From Sodiomyces alkalinus F11 (lineage: Eukaryota > Ascomycota > Sordariomycetes > Glomerellales > Plectosphaerellaceae), in NCBI RefSeq assembly GCF_003711515.1, contig NW_021167080.1:4532381-4596380 (forward strand): a stretch of 64,000 nucleotides of DNA. Direction: 5' to 3'. A model generated the notes under the pieces. It made no database searches. It was given only the letters and a program-made list of their open reading frames with translations, and was not told where the DNA came from. Positions 35,769 to 47,000 of this stretch are shown here, one piece after another. A program made the translations under genes and the position numbers. Numbering within the stretch: the first letter of the stretch is position 1; each line of letters opens with the position of its first letter.

Positions 35769-36847
35769 CGACGAAGAAGAAGGATGCCGCGGCGACCCGC
35801 TCCGAACACGGCGTATGGGTAGGCAACCTCCCCTTCGACGCCACCCCCGCCGAAATGCAAAAGTGGCTCGTCGACAACGCCGGCGGCGCCATCACCGCAG
35901 AGTCCATCACGCGGGTCCACATGCCCACGACGACCAAGCACGTCGGCTGGCAAGGCACCAAGACGAACAAGGGGTTCGCGTACGTGGACTTTACCGACGT
36001 GGGCTCCAAAGTCGCCGCCATCGCCCTCACGGAGAACGAGCTGCGGCATCGCAAGCTCCTCATCAAGGACGCCTCCTCGTACGAAGGGCGGCCCAAGAAG
36101 GAGGCGAACGCCGACGGTGGTGGCGACCAGAAAAACCCGCCCCAGGCGAAGAAACCGACCAGCCGGAAGATCTTCGTCGGGAACCTGGGCTTCGCTACCA
36201 CGGAGGAAGACGTCCGTTCTAATTTTGAAAAGTGCGGCGACATCGACTGGGTCAAGATCGCGACGTTTGAGGACTCGGGCAAGTGCAAGGGGTACGGATG
36301 GGTCATGTTCCGCGAGCCGGAGGCGGCCGAGTGGGCTGTCAAGGGGTTCGTGAAGATCAAGGAGGAGACGGAGACGGAGGATGACTTTGTTACCAAGGAC
36401 GCGGATGATGATAATGAGGAGGAGGAAAAAGAAGAAGAAGAAGAAGAAGAATATGGAAAGGAAGAGAAAGAGAAAGAGGAAGAGGAAGGTGACGACAAGG
36501 CAAAAAAGGAAAAGAAGGGCAAGGAGAACAAGAAGCAGCCCAAGATGAGGAAGTGGTGGGTCAACCGCATCATGGGACGCAACTTGAAGATCGAGCTGGC
36601 CGAGGACGACCAGACGCGGTACAAGAAGCGTTATGGCAAGGACGCTGTGAAGCGACCGCAGCAGAAGACGGGGAAGCAACAGTCGGCGCAGGCTACGAAT
36701 GGGCATGCTGGCGATGTCGAGCCTGAGCACAAGGCCAAGACAAGACCGGCACCAGCCAGGGAGCTCAAGGTGCAGGAAGATCTGATGGTGGCACGGTTGA
36801 CGGGTACTGCGGCCAAGCCTACAGGAACGAAAATCACTTTCGACTGA
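35480..36847 (+). CDS. NOP13: nucleolar RRM protein similar to Nop13
   Basis: RNA-binding protein of pre-ribosomal particles, expected in the nucleolus. It is a single exon of 455 residues from MSSSDSE, and the ATG sits in good context. The N-terminus is highly charged (KKRK, KRARRALKKGK, Lys/Thr run) and suits nucleolar targeting. RRM1 is at about 112-212 (HGVWVGNLPFD as RNP2, NKGFAYVDF as RNP1). RRM2 starts at about 230 (KIFVGNLGF as RNP2, CKGYGWVMF as RNP1). Its last strand (GRNLKIELAEDD) comes only after an insert of about 60 residues that is almost purely Glu/Lys/Asp, encoded by GAAGAA-rich DNA (36415-36520). The conserved block RKWWVNRIMGRNLKIEL supports Nop13 over other RRM proteins. 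The frame upstream of this ATG is open but has no family similarity. Confidence 0.92.
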
Positions 36848-37054
36848 ACAGGGCACAAAAAAACGCATGGAAGCGATTCTTTTCTCTGTCCTTGGCCTTG
36901 GCGTCTCATTTCATATTTCAAGCTTTCTCCGTCCCATACCAGCCACAGAAATTTAAGTGTGACCCAATACCATAAAAAAAAAAAGAATCAGCTCTTTTTC
37001 CACCCAAGATCAAAGGTGTCCAATCTAGCTATCCATCAGCTGTGTGTCATCATT

Positions 37055-39697
37055 TTAGTACCGCGCAAGGATCCACTGTCGACGGTCTTCCGCCGACAGT
37101 GTCGCGAGAAAGCTAATCTCCGCCTCCTTGATTGCGGCATATCTTTCCACCAGCTCCTCTCCTAACAGCGCTGCCAGTTCTTCGTCCCGCCCCAGCTCGC
37201 CGAGTGCCACCTCCAGGGAAGGCGGCAGCAATCTCTCGACGTTGAGTTCTGCTCGATCGTTGTCCGTCAGGGTGGCAGGGTCGACCTCGCAATCTCCCCA
37301 TACGAGACGCTCCTCGTCCTGTACGCCCAGCAAGCCCGCACCCAGGACGGCAGACAGAGCAAGGTAAGGGTTGGCCAAGCCGTCGATGCACTTGACCTCC
37401 CAATGACTCCCCTCGACCTTGCGCAGGGGCGTCTCGCGGTTCTGCGTACCCCATGCGACCCAACGGCCGCCGGCCCACGTGCTGTCTCGGAGCCGATCGT
37501 AGCTCGCCGGGTTGCTGTATGTGAAGGCGCAGACGGCCGGGAGATGACGCAGGATGCCGGCGTAGAAGGGTTCGTACGTCTCCGGACGGTCCCCTCCGGG
37601 GGAAGTTATGGAAATGTGGGCGTGGGAGGCGTTGCCGCAGGTGGTGGCGAAGGGCTTCGGGTGGAGAGACATTCTCACGCCTGCTTGATTGGCGAAGCCC
37701 GAGATGACGTTGCGGGCATGGATGAGGGTATCGACGGCCTGAAGAGGCGGATAGCTGGGTAGGACGATCTCAAATTGGCCAGGGGCGCTCTCCGGGTGGA
37801 ACTGCTCGACAAGAATGCCCTGGTCGGCGAGGGCTGCGATGGCGGGCTCGATGACCTGCTCGACGAGTGGGTGGTCCATCATCCGGGAGACGGACCAGGC
37901 GTGGCCGTCGTTGTCGATCACGGCGTAGGTCTGCTGGGCCGTGACATCCTCCCTCACCCGCTGGAAGAGCACGAGCTCAATCTCAAAGCCCACTTGGAAG
38001 GTTAGACGTTGCCGAGAGGCCAGGTCGAGGAGGCGCTGTAAGAGCGAACGCGGGCACAGAGGTACGTGTGAACCGTCTTGCTCGCGGAAGTCACCGAAGG
38101 TGGTTACGTGTCGGGGACTGGGTCCCACGACCAAGGATGAGAAGTCGGGATGGAGACGGTATTCCCCAGTGGCCGCAACGCCCGGGATAATGACATCGTT
38201 CTGAAGAAGGCCTAGCGACGCCTTGGTGATGCCGACGGAGAAGTTATCGTCTTCTCGTAGGTCGGACAAGACGCGTTGTAAGGGGATGGCTCGCAACCTC
38301 GGCATGGCGGTGAGGTCGTTCCAGTAGATGCGGAGGAAATACGGCTCAGGCTTCCCTTCAAGGAAGGCTTCCAGGGTTTCCAGATCGCTGGCGCCGGTGG
38401 TATTTCGGAGGTGGAGGTGGTTGCCGGAATCATCGAGTGACCGCAGGGGCAGGCCGAGACTGTAAAGATGGTTGGCGTTGAGGAAGAGAACACGGCGGAC
38501 GAGCTCGCTAGCCTCGTGCCAAGTGATGTGATGTTTACGAGCGTATTCACCCAGGACCTTTCCCAAAGCCTCCCTGATCTGGAGAACGGCCAACAAGTAG
38601 GTCTCGGGGAAATAGTGACCGTCGGTACTCCACAGAATCTTGGACCAGGGACAGAGCTCGAGGATTTGACGGAGGGCGGTCTCCTGGCCATCTTGGCTCA
38701 GACAGGGGAAGATCTCGCCAATATCGGCATAGACGTTGGCATAGACAGAGGCAAGATAGCCTGCCTCACGGGTATAAGGGTAGCTCGCGTGGAGGAGAAC
38801 AATAGGGACGGTGGGATACTCCCGGATGAAGTCTTGCAGGTGGGCGGGCGAAGCTTTCGAGAGGGTAATGTCGTTATCGCCTAGGCCGGTATGGAACTGG
38901 ATGGGTTTCTTGTGTAGGCCCTCGGCGTTCTGGATAATGGAAGCCAGTCTGTGGACGAGAAACTCGTTGAGACCGCGGTGTTCGAGCCGGGTGAATTCCT
39001 TGTCGGTGCCCTGGGTGTGGGTACGGTAGATGTTGTCAAAGTCGGCCCTGGCAGCGGCGGCATCGGGCTTGCGAGATATGGCGAGACCCGTGCGGTAGCA
39101 GATGACGGACTTGAAGGCGACGATTTCTGGTTTCGAGATGGCCCTCAGAATGGTCATGTCGAACTCCTCGATGACCTCATCGAAGGCCTTGGCCACGTCC
39201 TCGGTGGTCTTCCGACCAGAGACCTGCTCGGGACAGTGGGCGTTGATGATGTCGGCGGCGATCTTCTCAAGGCGTAAAACCCTCGTGGCCGGGGTCGGGA
39301 CGAGGCCATCAAAGTAGTCGTACGGGTAAAGCTCGTACTCATCGTCGCTCGGTACGAGGCCGTCATCGACCAAGATGGTCTCGATGCCGGCCAGGCATTG
39401 GCGGACCCATTGGTCGTAGTCATGAAGGCGTCTCTGCTCAATGGCGTTCACTACGGACTCCCAGGTCGGGGCGCATTGGAGGACCTTGGCCAGCTGCTTG
39501 ACGGCGCGGAGATGAGAGAGACTGGTGAGGGAGGCATGAATAGCGTCCCCATTCGCCTCGGTGGTAATGGAGAGCAGGGGATAGCGGGGGACGGAGTCTG
39601 GTTGTAAGATGGGATGAGCATGGTGGTCGATGATTGGGGTCGTCTGTATGGTATGAGAGAGGAGGGCCTGGCCGGTAAGTTTCGTGGACGACGACAT
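37055..39697 (-). CDS. FluG-like protein: amidohydrolase fused to glutamine synthetase domain
   Basis: An intronless frame of 880 residues with the two-part structure of fungal FluG and plant nodulin/GS proteins. Residues about 20-420 form an amidohydrolase-like domain (IIDHHAHPI near the N-terminus, IQFHTGLGDNDI, VLLHASYPY, KILWSTDGHYFPETY). Residues about 440-880 form a type I glutamine synthetase catalytic domain (GFEIELVLF, HPESAPGQFEIVL, CGNASHAHISI, ANPYLALSAVLGAG). In Aspergillus nidulans FluG acts upstream of conidiation and makes or supports an extracellular signal; several fungi have paralogues whose substrates are unknown, so a sporulation role is only a possibility here. Its 5' end is 1.3 kb from the 3' end of the PKS gene, on the same strand. 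Full length with no visible breaks. Confidence 0.93.
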   Translation of the reverse strand: MSSSTKLTGQALLSHTIQTTPIIDHHAHPILQPDSVPRYPLLSITTEANGDAIHASLTSLSHLRAVKQLAKVLQCAPTWESVVNAIEQRRLHDYDQWVRQCLAGIETILVDDGLVPSDDEYELYPYDYFDGLVPTPATRVLRLEKIAADIINAHCPEQVSGRKTTEDVAKAFDEVIEEFDMTILRAISKPEIVAFKSVICYRTGLAISRKPDAAAARADFDNIYRTHTQGTDKEFTRLEHRGLNEFLVHRLASIIQNAEGLHKKPIQFHTGLGDNDITLSKASPAHLQDFIREYPTVPIVLLHASYPYTREAGYLASVYANVYADIGEIFPCLSQDGQETALRQILELCPWSKILWSTDGHYFPETYLLAVLQIREALGKVLGEYARKHHITWHEASELVRRVLFLNANHLYSLGLPLRSLDDSGNHLHLRNTTGASDLETLEAFLEGKPEPYFLRIYWNDLTAMPRLRAIPLQRVLSDLREDDNFSVGITKASLGLLQNDVIIPGVAATGEYRLHPDFSSLVVGPSPRHVTTFGDFREQDGSHVPLCPRSLLQRLLDLASRQRLTFQVGFEIELVLFQRVREDVTAQQTYAVIDNDGHAWSVSRMMDHPLVEQVIEPAIAALADQGILVEQFHPESAPGQFEIVLPSYPPLQAVDTLIHARNVISGFANQAGVRMSLHPKPFATTCGNASHAHISITSPGGDRPETYEPFYAGILRHLPAVCAFTYSNPASYDRLRDSTWAGGRWVAWGTQNRETPLRKVEGSHWEVKCIDGLANPYLALSAVLGAGLLGVQDEERLVWGDCEVDPATLTDNDRAELNVERLLPPSLEVALGELGRDEELAALLGEELVERYAAIKEAEISFLATLSAEDRRQWILARY

Positions 39698-41014
39698 GGT
39701 GAATTTCTGCTGTTGTTGCTGGTGCTGTTATTAACCTACGGTAAGGTAAGGGAGGAGAGAAAGATTGGACAACATGTGGACGAGGCGAGAAGGTGAGTCA
39801 AAGGCGGCGGAAGTCGTGTGTCACTGACGAGGAGAGCAAGTTACTCCCTTCACTCGTATTCCTCAAGTAAGGTACGGAGTACGTGTTGCTTGAAGACCCA
39901 AGTCAACGGTACACACGCTCCTATATGGGTACCTTAAGGTACCTTACCTTTGGTGAAAGCAGGAGGACTGTAAAGACAGACCGAAAACTGGAAAAATCGG
40001 AACAAGCAAATATTTTGTACAAGGTTTTGATTACGACCATGACACGACACGATAGGTCGGTTCCTCCTACCGTAAGCGTGGCTGGCATAGTGGTACTACA
40101 GAGGTCTTTCCGATAGTTTGTATCACAGGGTCCATCGTCCCTTCCCCGCCCTCTTGCACGTCTTAATGAGTATGTGTACTCATACATCCTTCGGCATTGA
40201 GGAATATATCGAGAAGCAAGTTCGTATGACGAGCCATGTACTCGTAAAATTGGAGAAAGAAAGCGCGACCCAACCTATACCGGTAGTGGAAAGACACACC
40301 GTGTATATTGAAATCGCACTATGCTTAACACGGTACTAAGATGTCACTTGTCTTTCCTCGCTCTTTTTCGCTCTCTGCTCAACCGCAACGCGCATTACCA
40401 CATCACCACATCACCGCATTCATCACTCTAGCACAACGCGTCCCCAAATCAAAACTTGTCCACCATTACCCTTCACTGGACAAAAGTCTTGTTGAAATTG
40501 AACCATTGGCGTTAATTTTTCAATATTTGAAACCCACCCGCAACCAATTTGCCATCAGACCGTCGTCAAAGACTTGTCCTCAGCACCGTTACAGAACATG
40601 TCTCCTCGGAACACATTCCCCAGAGACGCGAGGAGTCCCAGATACAACTTCAAGCGGGGAGTCGTACAGCCAGAGATTTACAGATTCAAAGTCAGATAAG
40701 CCTTGTTGAATCACATTCATCACGAATGCCGACTTCAGATGCACGTAGGAAAATAATTCGAACCAGGAACCAGCCCAGGCGTCCCGGAAACCAGGTGAAG
40801 AGAGATGCATTCGGAGCGCAGATTCAAAACTCGAAAGAAGAAGCCAGAAGACAACCTATACCATGGACCCAGACTTTTAAACCAAGGAAATGTACAAAAA
40901 GGAAACACCATAGACGCCCGACGAGAAGTACAATCTCTACGACTCCACACGCATCATCGTCACAATTATCATCAACCACCACCACACGTCTTTCCAAACG
41001 CCTTCACATCTCAC
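39698..41014. other. spacer between FluG-like gene and PKS, no gene seen
   Basis: It holds the FluG-like promoter, with a CGGAGTACGTG motif at about 39877 and GGTACCTTAAGGTACCTTACC at about 39930-39950. Plus-strand frames at 40341-41406 lack codon bias or similarity and partly overlap the PKS. Confidence 0.55.
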
Positions 41015-44000
41015 TCACTTCCTCGCCTGTACCTTCCTGGCAATCGACATGCCAGCTCCCGCAAACGTCGCCCCGCCTAGAATCTCAAACACCGGCATGT
41101 CAACGTCGAACACCTTACCCACCCAGTTGCGGACGTCGATGGCCGAGAGCGAGTCGAGCCCGTACGAGTGCATCGGGTTCTGCAAATCCAAGTTCTCCTC
41201 CGCCGTCCCCAGCAGCGCAGACACCCGCTGCGCCAGCGCCTCGCTTGCCACCTCTGCAGCCTCGGCGAGCGATCCCGCCGCCGCCAGCCGCGCCGCCGCA
41301 TCCACCGTCTTGCCCTTCCCGTTGCCGCTTCCGCTGGCCTCTTCGCCGTCCTTGGCAGTCACCGGGAAGTGGTGCATGTGTCCCCAGAACGGCTGGTACA
41401 TGGTAGCATGCACCTCCGCCGCGTGTTTCCAGTGCGTCAGTGGCCGGATGCCCACCACCGCCTGGCACCCGTAGTCATTGAGAGACACCTTGTTCGCCGT
41501 CGCCGGATCGCACGCCACCTCCATCAGCGCGCACACGTCCTTGACGTACGTGAGTGCGTACTTCTCCGACTTGAGCACGCTCGCGATGTGCACCTTTTGT
41601 CGCTGCGCTTCCACCAGGTATCCCGCGTCAGGGATGGCTCCCAGGTTCAGAGCAACCGCGTGCTCGCCTCGCTGCACCCGGTAGTGGGCCAGCGCGTCTT
41701 CGTATGTGTTGCCCGCGTTGTACGCCGTCAACGAACCGCTCCCCATGATCCCCATCATCGATGACGTGAACACGAAAAAGTCGAGATCCCGGGGCAATTC
41801 CGTGTGTAGGTTCCATGATCCCTTGACCTTGGGATCTATCGTCACCTTCCAGTCGTTATAGCTCATTTGTTGGAAGATGCGTTCCTATAACCAACCGCTC
41901 TTGTTAGCTTTTTTTTTGTCTCTCATTTTATGTGACACACGCCGGGGCACATACCGTCATGACCATGGAGGCTTGGATGCAACCCTTGATAGGGGGCACC
42001 CTCTTAGCGCAGTCGTCCAGCACCGATCGCAACACCGCCTTGTCCGTGATATCACAGGGGGGCGCTTCGACGTGAACCCCTTCCCCTTCAAGCTTAGCCA
42101 GCAGTTCTTTGGCCTCCTCTGTTCGCGGCCCGGATCGAGAGAGTAGGATGATATATCCAGCTCCACGGCGCGCGAGCCATCGTGCCAGTGATCTGCCCAG
42201 ACCTCCCAGACCTCCCGCCACAACATACGTAGCATTGGGATCAAGCGCGTATTTGGCCTGAGCTGCTATCCGGATCTTTACACGCAATTATCTTTTGTTA
42301 GCAAAATGTTCTGTTGAATCTGAGTGGATGATAAAACGTTGGGGCCTCCCTTACATCGATGGTGTGCTCCCCATTCAAATTGACCACAATAGTCTCCTTT
42401 TCGTCGGCAGACTGCAGGCGGGAATACGCGCTCGAAAGCTCCGATGCCGGGAATTCGGTAACATGTCGCCGCAGGTTCTCGAGTCCCGAACCAATCGCCG
42501 TGCTCACCGCATACCCCAGAGCATCCGCTGTGGCTGTGTGAGCACCGGCTTGCATAATCGATAGGGAAATGCTGGCCGGCACGCTGTGCACCTGCTGGGC
42601 GTTGCCCGATGACGACGTTACCGATCCTGCGCGCAGCACGATAAACCGGCCACCCGAGCGCACGCTCTTCACAGACAGCGAGGATGTGACGTCCGTATAA
42701 GGACACAAAACCATGTCGAACTTTTGCTTCCATTGGGACGCCATCATTGACGGGCCCTCGAACCACGATTTGGGAAGAACCTTCTCCTGTGAGATCCCTA
42801 GGTTCTCTGTAATCCAGGCGTTATCGGTTTCGTTGGAGGCTGTTACCCAGACATCGGCGACTCCTTCGTCCGCGAGAAGTCGGAGAGCCGCCTGTCCGAT
42901 GGGGCTGGCGCCGTCGTGGACCAAGATGACGTCCCTGCGCCTGACGCGCCCGACGTCCACCAATGCATGGTACGCGGCCGCTGCCGGGCCGACGACTGCG
43001 CAGGCGTCTGCGAAGGAAACTTCGTCGGGAAGCGCGGTCACCGCCTGCGAAGACACGCGGACATGAGACCGGAATGACCCTGCTTGCGCTGCGACAACGC
43101 GATCCCCGGCACGGACCGTAGCTGCGGGGCCGGCGCGAAGGACAACGCCCGAGAAATAGTCGCCAAATGTCGGCTCTTCTTCATGGCCCAGAGCCGCCAC
43201 ACGATCACGGTACCGAAGCGCAACAGCCTTGACTGCAATTTCGACTGCATCGCCCTCAAGCTCTTCCTCGGATACAGTGGTGTCTTCTTCGTAGTGAGGG
43301 GCGTTCTCGAGTCCAGGTACGGAGGTATTGGAAAAGACGAACCGAGTCTGATCTAGCCTCGTGGAGATGACCTCGTAGGGCATGAGTCTCGACTCCATGT
43401 CTGCTTTGAGATACTGTGCCTCTACGAGGCGCCGCGTGTGCAAGCGGCCGTCCGTCTCCACGTAGTCTTGCTCGTAGTTCTCCAGGGGCGGTCTGGACGC
43501 CATCTCGCATGCCACTTTTACCAAATGCGACACCTTCTTATCGGTGTTGGAGTCTGCGAGATCCAGAGCCACGGTAACAAGCTGGAGTTCGTAGTACTCG
43601 AAACGCAACGTCCGTGCGAGGCCATCGAGCAGTCCGTGATCGGGGGACGCGTCTGGGCCCCCGCCTGCGGATACCCAGAGCAGGCGCCGGCATGTCCGCA
43701 CTAGGGTCTGTACGTGGGCCCATGACGTTTCGTCGAAGGACCCAACGAAAGAAGACTCCCCATAGTCGAGCAGAACAATGACGAGGTCATCATCCGTATG
43801 CTCGGCGGAAGCTGCAGCCCCGAGGTCGGTCACCTTGGGTTTCGTGCCGAGGACATGCTCCAATGTCGTCAGAGCTTCTGCGAGCGACTGCTGCGTCGAG
43901 GAGCTTGGGTCGACGATAATGGTGACTTCACGGCTCAGCTGAGGCCGTGCATTAATCGGCGTGGCCTCATCTGGCGTTGCCGTAGACACGAGACATCCCA

Positions 44001-47000
44001 AGTGATGCGCCACCTCGTCGTCAAAGTCCCGGAACACCATATCCGTTCCGGAGAAGCCGCTGGCTGCCAGAATGGCGTGCCACTCGTCGGCGCTCAAGTT
44101 GGGCGAAAGGGGGCGCTCGCTCTCATCTGCCAACCACCATCCCGGGAACAGTCCAAAGATGAAGCCGGCAGTCCACCCATCCGGCCGGAGGAGCTCGTGC
44201 ATGATCAGCTTACCGCCGGGCTTCAGGGCTTTGCGGACGTTGCGCAGTGTTTCGCTTAGATTGGACGTGACGTGGAGTACATTGTCGGCCACGACGACAT
44301 CGTACGTCCCTTCTTCGTATCCCTGCTCGACAATTTCCCGTTCGATGTTCAGGGTCCCGAACGTCATCTGAGCCTGGAACCGGCCGAACTCCTCCCGCGC
44401 CTTTTCCAGGAAGGCGGAAGACACATCGGTAAAATCGTACCGGCTGCAGCGAAGAGAGGTCGTCGAGTCTGCTGGGCCCGAGGCGAGCGCGCGGATGAAC
44501 TTTCGGGTCGCCGAGGCGGTTCCGCCTCCCACTTCAAGGATCTTCATCCCAGGGGTCTGGTGAGCCAACAAGTCCATGTAGCTCGCCGCTTCGGCGTTGT
44601 CTCTGTATGTGGCCAACTCGGCGTAGTACTCCTTGAGCTGGCCTGTGTGCATCAGCAGCTCCAGGGCACTGGCTTCTCCCCTGAGCAGAGCCCCTAGGTT
44701 GGTGGCGACCGTCGAGTACAGACGTCCGACGTGGTTCGTTTTGGCTAGGCGCTCGGCGAGCTCGTCGAAAGACTGACGCGCCCTGGAGATGGGAGATTCG
44801 GGGTCGTCCCAGTTCCGATCCCGGCGGGCATTGGCAAGGTGGTGCTGTGCCCAAGCCCAGTACCGCTTCTTCCATGGCTCCTGGCCTTCAAAGATGCTAG
44901 GATCCGTGGAGCTCGTCAGTTGATCGAGGGCTGCCAGTGCGAGCAGCTCCAGGTCACTGTAGAGATCCGAGAAGTCTTGCTGAATGGGGTGCAGGCTGTC
45001 GAGGTAAGAGACGGTCTCTTCCGGAATCAGTTTGTTGAGGGCCACCTTAGAGTCAACGTTCATGCAGAACTGCTTAGGATCCGGGAGATTCGACACCTCG
45101 GGGGGCGGCGGCGGTACCGAAGTGACGTTGGTGATTTCAATATCTTCGTACCAAAGCCTCACTTGGTCCGAGGAAGGGCTGGCCAAGGCACCACCATCGA
45201 AGGTGAACCCACGCTTCGTGGAGCCGGTGATATTCAAGCACGCCGTCACCGATTCGGTCTCGGGGGCGCTGAGACCGACGTCCGAGACCCAGAGGCTGCC
45301 GATGCGCGTGGGGATGCACGTAGCCATGGGCTGAGTCCCTCCGGCCGTGAAGCCGGTGAAGCAGAGATGGAGGATACAATCCAACGAGGCGGGATGGATG
45401 ACATGCGGTTCAGTGGTCGAGGCATAGAGGTTCACCTCAGCCGCGGCCTGCTTCGTCTGTCCGTTGCAACGCTGTTTCTGGGCAGCTTGGAAGACGGGGC
45501 CGTACCCGTAGCCGGACTCTTTCAAAAAGCCGTACATGTAGTCTGCGTCTACGGGCGTGTCGCACTGCGAGAGAATACCGGCGAACTTGGTGGCAATTTC
45601 TCGACGCTGTGCCACGGCTTTCGACTTTTGCCAGTCGTCTTCTGACGTCTTGTTCAGTTCCACCGAGATGAAGCCACGGCAGTTGAGTCTCCAGTCGTCA
45701 ATGTTGGCGTAGTAGCTGCGGATGACAAACTCGAATGCCGGCTCCCCTTGGCTTGAAGGCTGGATTGCGCGCAGGGAGGTCTGGATTTCGAGGACGCCGG
45801 CGCTCGTAGTCAAATCCATGGGGCCCTCGATGTGCACATCACGGAGCGTGTAGCCGGTGACGTCGCCTCCGGCTTCGACGGCGAGTTGTTTGGCTGCTTC
45901 GATGGCCATGACCAGCATGCCGGTTCCGGGGTACAGGATGGTGCCGTTGACGACGTGCTGGTCAGCCCAAGGCATCTCCGTGAGACGGATGAAGTGCCGC
46001 CATCGAGCGTCGGCCGCGTTCCAGTCCCTGGATCGGACACCGAGGAGCTCCGAAGGCGCATGGGCTCTGAGCCTGTAATTCCGGCTGAGACGGCTCTCGT
46101 GCCAGTGCCGCTGGGAGTGGTCAAAGGGGTATTGAGGCAAGTCGACGAGCATGGACCGCGAGGCCTTGTCTTCGCCCTCTGGTTCGTTGACGGCCCTGAG
46201 GTTTAGTGCGAGACCCATGCAGTGCAGGTCGCCGACGACACGTAAGACGGACTCGGTGGCCGGCTGGCCCCTCCGCAGGACGGAGCTGTAACCGATGGAC
46301 TTCCCTCGAGGGCTCGCACGGAGGATGTCTCGAAGCGGTCCTTGGAGTGCTGCGTGCGGCCCGACCTCGACCAGGTGGTCGACAACGGAAGCGAAGACGT
46401 GGCTTCTGTCTATCTTCTTGGCGAGATCGGCCTGCGACTGAGCACACATGACGGTGACGGCCTGGGAGAACCGGACCGGCGAGGTCATGTTCAGAGCCCA
46501 GTAAGACGGCTCCCTGAGACGATCTCCGAGGATTCGCTCGCCCGTCACGCTTGAGATCATGGGGACAGGAGACTTGAGGTGGACGTCGTCCTCGGGCCGT
46601 AACAGCGTCCCCATCATAGACGTGTACTTGGACGCGATGGCCTCCATCTGTCGTGAATGATAAGCCAGAGCCACGCGAAGTTTGCGTGCAAAGATGTTCT
46701 TCTCGTCCAGTTGTGTCTTGAGCTGGTCGATGAGGCTGTCTTCGCCGGAGATGGTCACGTTGACGGGGCTATTGATACAGGCGATGGAAAGACCAAAGCC
46801 AGAAGCACGCTGGTCGAGGGGAGAAATGAGCTCTCTGGCTTCGGCCTCCGGCAGGCCTACGGACATCATTGCTCCCAGGGGCTGAGAGCCCGAAGCCTCG
46901 GCTAGCTCTGCGGAACAGAGACCCCTGAAATAGGCTACTTTCCAGGCCGATTCGCGAGATAAGGCTCCCGAGGCGTAGCTGCGGTTATGTTAGCGACAAG

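Noticed and set aside
35407..36868. Two long minus-strand frames opposite the Nop13-like gene
   Set aside because: Ser/Phe- and Leu-rich low-complexity translations of the Glu/Lys codons on the coding strand.
40341..41406. Plus-strand frames upstream of and overlapping the PKS 3' end
   Set aside because: Basic, low-complexity translation without similarity, and partly antisense to the PKS ACP domain.
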